Shown: positions 1 through 5,625, numbered from the stretch's first letter. The stretch: DNA of 5,787 nucleotides from Cyanobacteriota bacterium (GCA_027483425.1 JAIXUR010000332.1:1-5787), one strand, 5' to 3'. Program-made: numbers and translations. The notes: generated by a model from the sequence alone, not told the origin.

Positions 1-348
1 AGGGTGCGTGGGGTGGCTATGTATAGGTTCAGTCTTGCACCACAATTCTCACGCAGACATCCTGTTCTTAATACTATTTTAAGTATGACTCTTTCTAGTC
101 TAGGAAGATGAATTGTGCCTCTAGATATAACAACAGGCATCGACCTAGGATCATCTATGGATAGGAACCTGATTGACGGCACAGTAGCCTTGCCGCTGCC
201 TTAAAAAACACAGGCGTCATCAAACTATCTGCCTGAAATTTAATTAATTCTCTAGATTGACGAACTAACTCAATGTGAATAATTGATTTATCCCTAGAAT
301 TTTCCTGGAAAAGTAGCCTATGGCAGGTAAAGCTAATCAATTTCAGCT
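1..348. other. A+T-rich stretch with no confident gene
   Basis: No reading frame here has both a convincing ribosome binding site and a recognisable product. Base composition is clearly more A+T-rich than in the genes downstream. The only open frame of note is on the minus strand: it starts at TTG at 340, ends at 155 (61 aa) and has no Shine-Dalgarno, so I do not call it a gene. No tRNA or rRNA is visible. A weak minus-strand terminator-like structure at 203-235 is listed separately. The stretch could be an intergenic region, a decayed gene, or the 3' untranslated part of the mini-gene at 349-486. Confidence 0.5.
203..235 (-). terminator. possible weak minus-strand terminator
   Basis: Read on the minus strand, CAGGC (235-231) can pair with GCCTG (215-211) across a 15-base loop. 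Two bases later comes a run of six T (208-203). The stem is only five base pairs, so this is a marginal intrinsic terminator. Its position, about 110 bases past the stop codon of the minus-strand mini-ORF at 349-486, is what makes it worth listing. Confidence 0.3.
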
Positions 349-486
349 CTAGCAGAGACCGCCCGCAACAATTCCGTTACATTCTAAACACCTTGCGGGA
401 CAAGGATTAGGGCGATAATCCAGGATTAAATTTATGTTTTGGCGAGCTATTTTACCTAGCTTAACATTTTGAAATTGGTCTCTCAT
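349..486 (-). CDS. putative 45-aa cysteine-rich peptide, unknown function
   Basis: I do not recognise this peptide. The ATG at 486-484 is preceded by CAGGAG (499-494) with a seven-base spacer, the best Shine-Dalgarno for a minus-strand start in this part of the window. The same frame extends upstream to a TTG at 561, but that start lacks a ribosome site. The product ends in TAG. Its N-terminal half is polar and slightly basic. Its C-terminal half carries four cysteines: Cys29, Cys33, Cys36 (spacing C-x3-C-x2-C) and the last residue Cys45, just after a Gly-Gly. There is no signal peptide or membrane segment. The pattern could fit a small metal-binding peptide or a precursor peptide that is later modified, but no modifying enzyme is seen nearby. 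It may also be a chance frame over structured DNA, since inverted repeats at 362-399 and 404-421 lie inside it. Confidence 0.35.
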   Translation of the reverse strand: MRDQFQNVKLGKIARQNINLILDYRPNPCPARCLECNGIVAGGLC

Positions 487-611
487 AATCTGGCTCCTGA
501 GGGTTTGAGTCGATGGAGCAAAAAGCTTGAGCGTCGGGAGTTTACTCCTTTGGTGTAGCAATGAGCAGCCCAGGGTATCGCCCCAGTCAATGTTAGGAAA
601 ATGGCCAAACT

Positions 612-651
612 GTAGTTCTGCTTACGCTATATTGCTGGCGGCTGTTAGGTT
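612..651 (+). promoter_or_regulatory. candidate NtcA-activated promoter for glgP
   Basis: GTA at 612-614 and TAC at 623-625 are separated by exactly eight bases, the consensus site of the cyanobacterial nitrogen regulator NtcA. Twenty bases further, TAGGTT (646-651) fits the TAN3T -10 box usual for NtcA-activated promoters. Seen in sequence: the site and the spacing. Known: glycogen metabolism responds to nitrogen starvation in cyanobacteria. Inferred: transcription would start near 658, giving glgP a leader of about 250 bases. A six-base gapped motif occurs by chance about once or twice in a window this size, so the call rests on position and the -10 spacing. Confidence 0.35.
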
Positions 652-812
652 GGCGACGGATTTTAATTCTTGACCGGTTAAAATAAACCAACCGCAGCAA
701 GTCCAGTCCTCTGATCGGTGCTTGCGGGTAAACCAATCCAGGTTTGGATTTGTTGGTGTAGTGGTCTTAGGGTACTGGGGCTACGGGGTCAACTGCAACT
801 GCCCTCTGTGAT

Positions 813-845
813 CTGCCTTTCGCAGGGCTCTAGCGGCAGTTTTTT
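813..845 (+). promoter_or_regulatory. terminator-like hairpin in the glgP leader
   Basis: CTGCC (813-817) can pair with GGCAG (835-839), directly followed by six T (840-845), about 65 bases before the glgP start codon. The stem is short, five base pairs with a 17-base loop. The same GGCAGT arm (835-840) can instead pair with ACTGCC copies at 798-803 or 858-863, so alternative folds are possible. This geometry is what an attenuator would need, but the low stability makes coincidence likely. Confidence 0.25.
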
Positions 846-909
846 GCCATCGAGCCTACTGCCTGCCAGCGAATTCTTTTGTAGTGACTGTCTTGAATGA
901 AGGGTTCTT

Positions 910-3438
910 ATGGCTAAGCAACCGGTTTATCTTCCTCAACCCAGCCCGGCTACTGCCGTGGGTTCTGAGCTCCAGGGGTTGACCCTAGAGGGCGATCCGC
1001 TCTCTACCCAAGTCGCCCAAATTCAGCAGACGCTGGTGGATAACCTGCACTGGGTGCAGGGCAAAGATGAGCAATTTGCCACGGCCCACGATTATTACAT
1101 GGCCCTGGCCCACAGCGTGCGCAACCAGCTGCTGCAAAAACGCATTCGCACCGCCAAAACCTACGCCCAGGCCCAGGCCAAGGCGGTGTACTATCTGTCC
1201 GCAGAATTTTTAATGGGTCGCCATCTCGGCAACGGGTTAATTAACCTGGGTCTGTACGACACCATGCGTCATGCCTTGGCCGACTGTGGCCTTGACCTCG
1301 ATGAACTGCTAGAGCGTGAGGCCGAGCCGGGCCTGGGTAACGGTGGCCTGGGTCGTTTGGCCGCCTGCTTTATGGATTCGCTCACCACCCTCAACCTGCC
1401 AGCGGTGGGCTACGGCATTCGCTACGAATTTGGCATCTTTACCCAGGTGATCCATGAGGGCCACCAGGTTGAAGTGCCTGATAAGTGGCTCAGCTACGGC
1501 AACCCCTGGGAGATTGCTCGTCCTGACTATCGAGTAGAGATCAAGTTTGGCGGTCACACCGAGGTCTATAAGGACAGCGCCGGCGACTATCAGGTGCGGT
1601 GGATCCCAAGCCAGACTGTGATGGGCATTCCCCACGATGTGCCGGTGCCGGGCTACGGCACCGATAACGTCAACCTGCTGCGGTTGTGGAAGGCCGAGGC
1701 GGGCGAGGCCTTTGATCTCGGTGCCTTTAACGCCGGAGACTATGCCGGTGCCGTGGCGAACAAAATGATGTCTGAGAACATCACCAAGGTGCTTTACCCC
1801 AACGACGAGACCCGTCAGGGTAAGGAACTGCGCCTACAACAGCAGTACTTCTTCGTGGCCTGTTCGCTCCAGGACATCATCCGCCTGCACCTGCGCGACC
1901 ACGGGAGCCTGAATGACCTGGCTGAATTTGCCGCTATTCAGCTCAACGATACCCACCCGGCCATTGGGGTGGCTGAGCTGATGCGTCTGCTGCTCGACGA
2001 CCACCAGTTTGAGTGGGAAGCCGCCTGGCAGATTACCCAGCGGGTCTTTGGCTACACGAACCACACCCTCATGCCCGAGGCGCTGGAGCGCTGGTCCGTT
2101 GACCTGTTTGGCAAGCTGCTGCCCCGCCACCTAGAAATCATCTACGAAATTAACCACCGCTTTTTGGACCAGGTGAAGCTGCGCTATCCCAAAGACCCCG
2201 AGCGCCTCGAGCGGCTGTCGCTGATTGAAGAAGGCCCCGAGCGTCGGGTGCGGATGGCTAACCTGGCCTGCGTGGGCAGCCACGCCATCAACGGGGTGGC
2301 TGCGCTGCACACCGAGTTGCTAAAGCAGGAAGTACTACAAGACTTCTATGAGCTGTGGCCCGACAAGTTCACCAACAAGACTAACGGCATTACCCCCCGT
2401 CGCTGGTTGTTGCAGTGTAACCCCCGCCTGGCTCAGCTGATCTCTGAAACCATCGGCGATCGCTGGATTACCCACCTGGACGAGCTTAAACAGCTTGAGG
2501 CCCATGCCGATAACGAAGAGTTTCGCCATGCTTGGCAGGCCATTAAGCAAGAAAACAAGTGGAGTCTGGCCCACTATATTCGCGATACCCTCAATCTCGA
2601 AATTGACCCCAGCTCGATGTTTGACGTGCAGATTAAGCGCATGCACGAGTACAAGCGTCAGCTGCTGAACGTGCTGCACGTGGTCACTCTATACAACCGC
2701 ATCCTGCAAAACCCTGGCGACCATGTCGTGCCGCGCACGGTGATCTTTGGCGGTAAGGCGGCCCCTGGCTATGCCATGGCCAAGCTGATCATTAAGTTGA
2801 TTACCGCTGTGGCCGATGTGGTTAACCACGATCCGATTGTGGCGGGCCGGTTGAAGGTGGTGTTTTTACCCAACTACAATGTGTCCTCGGCCCAGCGGCT
2901 GTTTCCGGCCTCTGACCTGTCAGAGCAAATTTCGACCGCCGGCATGGAAGCCTCGGGCACTGGCAACATGAAGTTCACCCTCAACGGTGCCCTGACCATT
3001 GGCACCCTAGACGGTGCCAATGTGGAAATCCGCGAAGAGGTAGGGGCTGATAACTTCTTCCTGTTTGGTTTGACCACCGAACAAGTGGCCGCCTGTAAGG
3101 CCGTGGGTCACAACCCCTGGTTCTACTACGATACCAACCCCGAGCTCAAGCGAGTGCTGGATGTGATCGCCTCTGGGCTGTTTGCGCCCGAGACCCCTAA
3201 CCTGTTCTTGCCCATTCTCGATTCGCTGCTGGTGGGTGACCCCTACATGGTGATGGCCGACTACGCCGCCTACGTGCAGTGCCAAGAGCATGTCAGCCGC
3301 ACCTACGAAGACCGCGATCGCTGGGTGCGCATGGCTATTCTCAACACCGCTCGGGTGGGCAAGTTCTCCGCCGATCGCACCATCGCTGAGTATGCCCGCG
3401 ATATTTGGCGGGTGAAGCCGGTGCCTGTGGGTGAGTGA
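910..3438 (+). CDS. glgP: glycogen phosphorylase
   Basis: Glycogen/starch/maltodextrin phosphorylase (EC 2.4.1.1, GT35 family). This cytoplasmic PLP enzyme splits alpha-1,4 glucans with phosphate to release glucose-1-phosphate. At 842 residues it matches full-length family members. Using rabbit muscle numbering, residues sit at a constant +8 offset: the glycine-rich loop GLGNGGLGR at 141-149, His385 (rabbit His377) in YTNHT, Arg577 and Lys582 (rabbit 569 and 574) in KRMHEYKRQ, Thr684-Gly685 and the PLP-binding Lys688 (rabbit Lys680) in EASGTGNMKF. No key residue I checked is missing. The ATG at 910 follows GAAGGG (899-904) by five bases and precedes a short variable N-terminus, then the conserved region from about residue 45. 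The gene stands alone, has a long leader with a possible NtcA site, and its stop codon lies inside a four-base repeat. Many cyanobacteria have two glgP paralogues; which one this is cannot be told here. Confidence 0.98.
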   Translation: MAKQPVYLPQPSPATAVGSELQGLTLEGDPLSTQVAQIQQTLVDNLHWVQGKDEQFATAHDYYMALAHSVRNQLLQKRIRTAKTYAQAQAKAVYYLSAEFLMGRHLGNGLINLGLYDTMRHALADCGLDLDELLEREAEPGLGNGGLGRLAACFMDSLTTLNLPAVGYGIRYEFGIFTQVIHEGHQVEVPDKWLSYGNPWEIARPDYRVEIKFGGHTEVYKDSAGDYQVRWIPSQTVMGIPHDVPVPGYGTDNVNLLRLWKAEAGEAFDLGAFNAGDYAGAVANKMMSENITKVLYPNDETRQGKELRLQQQYFFVACSLQDIIRLHLRDHGSLNDLAEFAAIQLNDTHPAIGVAELMRLLLDDHQFEWEAAWQITQRVFGYTNHTLMPEALERWSVDLFGKLLPRHLEIIYEINHRFLDQVKLRYPKDPERLERLSLIEEGPERRVRMANLACVGSHAINGVAALHTELLKQEVLQDFYELWPDKFTNKTNGITPRRWLLQCNPRLAQLISETIGDRWITHLDELKQLEAHADNEEFRHAWQAIKQENKWSLAHYIRDTLNLEIDPSSMFDVQIKRMHEYKRQLLNVLHVVTLYNRILQNPGDHVVPRTVIFGGKAAPGYAMAKLIIKLITAVADVVNHDPIVAGRLKVVFLPNYNVSSAQRLFPASDLSEQISTAGMEASGTGNMKFTLNGALTIGTLDGANVEIREEVGADNFFLFGLTTEQVAACKAVGHNPWFYYDTNPELKRVLDVIASGLFAPETPNLFLPILDSLLVGDPYMVMADYAAYVQCQEHVSRTYEDRDRWVRMAILNTARVGKFSADRTIAEYARDIWRVKPVPVGE

Positions 3439-3472
3439 GTAGGGGAGTAAGTGAGTGGGTGGGTAGGTGTGT
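3429..3472 (+). repeat. degenerate tetranucleotide repeat across the glgP stop
   Basis: From 3429 the sequence reads as eleven consecutive four-base units of the form RRGT (GGGT, GAGT, GAGT, then AGGG, GAGT, AAGT, GAGT, GGGT, GGGT, AGGT, GTGT). It begins in the last codons of glgP, contains its TGA stop (3436-3438), and runs into the left arm of the terminator-like hairpin at 3455-3493. Confidence 0.7.
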
Positions 3473-3493
3473 AAGGTGCATCTACCCACCCAC
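3455..3493. terminator. terminator-like hairpin between glgP and lspA
   Basis: GTGGGTGGGTAG (3455-3466) and CTACCCACCCAC (3482-3493) are perfect 12-base inverted repeats. Pairing continues inward through two Watson-Crick and three G-U pairs (3467-3471 with 3477-3481), leaving a five-base loop. The hairpin lies 16 bases after the glgP stop and five bases after the lspA stop on the other strand, so it can serve both convergent units. T-tracts are poor on either side (only TTT on the plus strand at 3497-3499). Position and stem strength support the call; the missing U-run leaves some doubt. Confidence 0.6.
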
Positions 3494-3497
3494 CGCT

Positions 3498-3974
3498 TTA
3501 ACCCTCCCGCCTAGGCGGTGTCTTCAGCGCGGCCACCAGTAGGCAAATAATGCCGATGTTGATACAGACATCGGCCACGTTAAAAATAGGAAAACGGATC
3601 AGCCGAAAGTCGAGGAAGTCGATCACTTCTCCGGCTAGGAGGCGATCGATACCGTTGCCCAACGCTCCGCTCAGAATCATGCCATAGCCCACCTGCTCCC
3701 AGCGGTTGGGGAATCTAGCGTTGAACCCCATGGCAATCAGACCGAGGCTAACCGCCATGGATAGCCACTTCAGCCACTCGCCATTGTTGCTAAATAGGCT
3801 AAACGCCGCGCCGCTGTTGGTCACGTAGGTAAAGTAAAACACCCCAGGCCAAATGGGCAGCGAATCGGGTGGACTCGTGAGCTCAAAGGTTTGGGCCACC
3901 CAAAATTTTGTCAGCTGATCGAGGGCAAGCCCAACGCCAGCGGCAATCCAAAACCAACGGTTGCGAACTCTCAT
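3498..3974 (-). CDS. lspA: lipoprotein signal peptidase (signal peptidase II)
   Basis: Aspartyl protease of the inner membrane (EC 3.4.23.36, peptidase family A8) that removes the signal peptide of prolipoproteins after lipidation. The 158-residue product has the usual length and about four membrane segments. Family signatures are present: LDQLTK at 18-23 (Asp19), the VTNSGAAFS block at 51-59 (Asn53), and the two catalytic aspartates Asp110 in GNGIDR and Asp135 in FNVADV. I chose the ATG at 3974, four bases after the bioY stop, because the family begins there with a short basic N-terminus before the first helix. An upstream ATG at 4028 would add 18 Cys-rich residues overlapping bioY and is unlikely. 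No Shine-Dalgarno is evident, so translation probably depends on ribosomes finishing bioY. The last codons contain a 12-base palindrome (3507-3518), probably incidental. Confidence 0.95.
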   Translation of the reverse strand: MRVRNRWFWIAAGVGLALDQLTKFWVAQTFELTSPPDSLPIWPGVFYFTYVTNSGAAFSLFSNNGEWLKWLSMAVSLGLIAMGFNARFPNRWEQVGYGMILSGALGNGIDRLLAGEVIDFLDFRLIRFPIFNVADVCINIGIICLLVAALKTPPRREG

Positions 3975-3978
3975 GGGC

Positions 3979-4578
3979 CTAGTAAAACAACAGCTGCCGC
4001 AGCACGAGGGACAGCACCGCCACTGCACACACTACCACCAGGTGACCCGGCAGCGGCAAAATAGAGTACCCCAGCAGCAATTCCCAGTAGGAGGCCGATA
4101 CGGTATGTAACCAGCCTAGCAGGGAGGCGAGAGTCAGGTAAATAATACCCAGCCCGTGGATGATGCCCAGCCCGCTGAGGCTACTGAGGGCAAGACTCTC
4201 CAGCTTGGGCGGGTTTTTAAAGGCCAGGTAGCCACACACCCACCCGGCGGGCACGAAGCCAATCAGATAGCCAAAGCCCGGTTCGCGCACATAGCTCAGC
4301 CCGCCCCCTTGGGTAAACACCGGCAGCTCAAATACCCGAAATAGGGCCAGCCCCAGCACCAGGTAGGCAATCTGCGAGAGGGCCGCCGCATTTTTGCCGC
4401 CCACACAGCCGGTCAGCAGCACAGCCCCCACCTGAAAGCTCACCCCCAGGGACAAAATCGCCATGCCAGACTGACCCCAGGCCCAGGGAGCATTGAGGGT
4501 AAAGGCTTCCATCCAGGTGGCTACAATGGTGAGAACCAACCCGATTAAGGCCCACATTAGTTCAAAGGGTGCTAGCAC
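3979..4578 (-). CDS. bioY: biotin transporter BioY (ECF S component)
   Basis: Membrane-embedded substrate-binding subunit of an energy-coupling-factor transporter for biotin. The 199-residue product is almost wholly hydrophobic with about six membrane segments (roughly 8-24, 36-58, 64-84, 101-120, 134-156, 166-194). The BioY signatures are the GGKNAAALSQIAYLVLGL block at 60-77 and the GFGYLIGF motif at 101-108 after a glycine-rich stretch. Near the C-terminus the usual PGD motif reads PGH (177-179), so a commonly conserved acidic residue is replaced. No ATPase or T component is adjacent; either BioY works alone or it shares an ECF module encoded elsewhere. The start is uncertain: GTG at 4578 gives 199 residues, ATG at 4557 gives 192, and neither has a good Shine-Dalgarno. 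The GTG is part of a ten-base palindrome (4569-4578). The gene lies 87 bases after the DUF2087 gene and four before lspA. Confidence 0.88.
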   Translation of the reverse strand: MLAPFELMWALIGLVLTIVATWMEAFTLNAPWAWGQSGMAILSLGVSFQVGAVLLTGCVGGKNAAALSQIAYLVLGLALFRVFELPVFTQGGGLSYVREPGFGYLIGFVPAGWVCGYLAFKNPPKLESLALSSLSGLGIIHGLGIIYLTLASLLGWLHTVSASYWELLLGYSILPLPGHLVVVCAVAVLSLVLRQLLFY

Positions 4579-4665
4579 TAGCGACGACTTAACTGGTTGG
4601 CATTGCTCGAGAATTTAGAGTAGCAGGGTTTACCAGTCCGAGGACGGTTTTGGGCATAAAGATTT

Positions 4666-4950
4666 CTAGAGCTGGGAGACCTTGAGCCAGTAGGCTGAGC
4701 CGTTGCGCAGCCTATCTACGAGACCGCGTTCAAACAGTTCGCGGCGCAGTAGGGCGGGGTCGCCAAAGGTGTGGTGCTGATTGAGCAGGGCGTTGACCTC
4801 ACGCTCATGGTAGCGGGTACCCGGTTTAAACTGGGTGGCCAGGTATTCTAGCGCCAGCTGCTGAAAGCGGCCCTTGTTGCGTTTGGAAGGCCATTCCTTC
4901 AGGCGGCCTTGGCCATCTAAGTAGTGCCGTAGATCCGTCGTGTAGTCCAT
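4666..4950 (-). CDS. DUF2087 domain-containing small protein
   Basis: A 94-residue soluble protein that matches the DUF2087 pattern over most of its length. It has a basic N-terminal stretch (DGQGRLKEWPSKRNK, 13-27), then LEYLATQF (34-41), the turn and helix around YHEREVNALLNQ (47-58), and LLRRELFERGLVDR (67-80) closing with a GSAYW segment (84-88). The layout resembles a winged-helix fold, and DUF2087 domains are also found in some predicted transcription regulators. A DNA-binding or regulatory role is therefore possible, but not shown. The ATG at 4950 fits the family N-terminus; a weak AGG lies about 11 bases upstream. The gene is first in a minus-strand run with bioY and lspA and is divergent from the gene at 5044. 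Confidence 0.85.
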   Translation of the reverse strand: MDYTTDLRHYLDGQGRLKEWPSKRNKGRFQQLALEYLATQFKPGTRYHEREVNALLNQHHTFGDPALLRRELFERGLVDRLRNGSAYWLKVSQL

Positions 4951-5005
4951 CGCTGCTGCCTAGGTTCAACGTCCTGATCGATACTCTCTCGCCAATATCT
5001 CTCGC

Positions 5006-5011
5006 TACAAT
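5006..5011 (+). promoter_or_regulatory. probable -10 box for the 5044 gene
   Basis: TACAAT differs from the TATAAT consensus at one base and lies 32 bases before the ATG at 5044. No good -35 box stands at the expected distance. Instead, two copies of TCTCTCGC (4985-4992 and 4998-5005) sit directly upstream, the second touching the -10 box, so an activator may replace the -35 contact. Confidence 0.4.
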
Positions 5012-5043
5012 AGACGTCGGACAAATTACGGAATGCATTCGCT

Positions 5044-5508
5044 ATGAAACGCTTGCTTCTTGCTTTGGTGATGGCTGTGGCCCTGGTGGCTTTTCCGGCC
5101 CAGGCCTGGGCCCATCAGGTCGAGACCTTCTATACCCTCGACACCCAGCTAGAGTTTCAGTCTCAATTTAGCTCTGGGGAGCCCTTTGCCGGGGCAACGG
5201 TGACGATTTATGCGCCCAATAACCCCGACGAGCCCTGGATGACCACCACCACCGACAGCGAGGGGCGATTCTCGTGGTTGCCCGATGAGTCAATTCCGGG
5301 CGACTGGGAGGTTGCCATTGAAGACGAGAACCAAAGCCATGCCGACTACTGGACTGTGCCCGTGGGCGACAAGGGTATTGTCTACGACGGCATTAGCTTC
5401 AACTCAACCGAGGATGTGCATTACCGGGCCGCTGGGGCGATGATGCCGATGGTCATTTCGATCGGTGGGGCACTGGCTTGGTTGGGGTTTACTCGCCGTC
5501 GCCGCTAA
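5044..5508 (+). CDS. exported membrane-anchored protein, carboxypeptidase-regulatory-like domain
   Basis: The 154-residue product starts with a typical signal peptide (KR, then a hydrophobic core at 4-17). The predicted signal peptidase I site is AWA|H, leaving His24 as the first residue of the mature protein. Residues 36-95 look like a carboxypeptidase-regulatory/Cna-B type beta sandwich: GATVTIYAP (50-58), DSEGRFSWLP (71-80) and GDWEVAIED (86-94). A C-terminal membrane helix (about 130-149) followed by RRRR gives a domain outside the membrane with a cytoplasmic tail. This topology resembles small accessory proteins of nickel/cobalt ECF transporters (NikL-like), and the exposed N-terminal histidine would suit metal binding. 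This is inference: no CbiM/NikM is visible in the window. ATG at 5044 is the only start that keeps the signal peptide; the Shine-Dalgarno is weak (GGA). Confidence 0.85.
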   Translation: MKRLLLALVMAVALVAFPAQAWAHQVETFYTLDTQLEFQSQFSSGEPFAGATVTIYAPNNPDEPWMTTTTDSEGRFSWLPDESIPGDWEVAIEDENQSHADYWTVPVGDKGIVYDGISFNSTEDVHYRAAGAMMPMVISIGGALAWLGFTRRRR

Positions 5509-5526
5509 GGGTTTTCCTGGGATTGT

Positions 5527-5609
5527 CCTAGCAACCCTAGGTTTGGCGATCAGAGCGTTAACCTCGCCTAGGGTTGACGGTGTGGACATCCCACCAACCC
5601 TAGGCGAGG
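5527..5609 (+). repeat. three-armed inverted repeat with alternative hairpins
   Basis: CAACCCTAGG occurs at 5532-5541 (arm A) and 5595-5604 (arm C). Its complement CCTAGGGTTG is at 5567-5576 (arm B). B and C extend to a perfect 15-base-pair stem (5562-5576 with 5595-5609) around an 18-base loop, in which GTGG and CCAC can pair further. A and B form a competing 10-base-pair stem with a 25-base loop. A can also fold on itself as CCTAG-CAACC-CTAGG (5527-5541). No T-run follows the B:C stem, so it is not a classical terminator. It may be a REP-like dispersed repeat, an RNA stability element for the 5044 message, or a switch in the leader of the next gene. Confidence 0.7.
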
Positions 5610-5625
5610 GGTGGCCAGATACACC

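Larger units (their letters stand above)
487..909. other. intergenic region and long glgP leader
   Basis: This gap of over 400 bases has no supported gene; the plus-strand frame at 718-900 reads into a Cys/Ser/Leu-rich product with no Shine-Dalgarno and no recognisable family. It holds the start signals for the minus-strand mini-ORF (486), including an operator-like palindrome GGAGT-TT-ACTCC at 537-548. It also holds the NtcA-type promoter at 612-651 and a structured leader for glgP. A perfect hairpin, AATCCA (735-740) with TGGATT (745-750) and a four-base loop, lies in that leader, as does the terminator-like element at 813-845. TAAAAT at 679-684 is another possible -10 box, but without a matching -35. 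Confidence 0.5.

Noticed and set aside
155..340. Minus-strand 61-aa frame called as a gene
   Set aside because: TTG start without a ribosome site and no recognisable family; kept only as a possible broken continuation of the mini-ORF.
718..900. Plus-strand 60-aa frame before glgP
   Set aside because: No Shine-Dalgarno, low-complexity Cys/Ser/Leu product, and it lies over the hairpins of the glgP leader.
3507..3518. Twelve-base palindrome CCGCCTAGGCGG
   Set aside because: Lies within the last codons of lspA, where the residues explain it; no second copy or spacing suggests a binding site.
3975..4028. Upstream start for lspA
   Set aside because: It adds 18 Cys-rich residues unlike LspA N-termini and overlaps the end of bioY.
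4156..4344. Plus-strand frame opposite bioY
   Set aside because: Antisense shadow of a clear membrane-protein gene, with no family resemblance.
4592..4637. BirA-like operator upstream of bioY
   Set aside because: ACTGGT and ACCAGT are inverted, and GGTTTACC resembles a BirA half-site, but the spacing (34 bases) and the second half do not fit.
5033..5047. Tiny upstream frame (ATG to TGA, four residues) overlapping the start of the 5044 gene
   Set aside because: No ribosome site of its own; the ATGA-type overlap is readily explained by chance.
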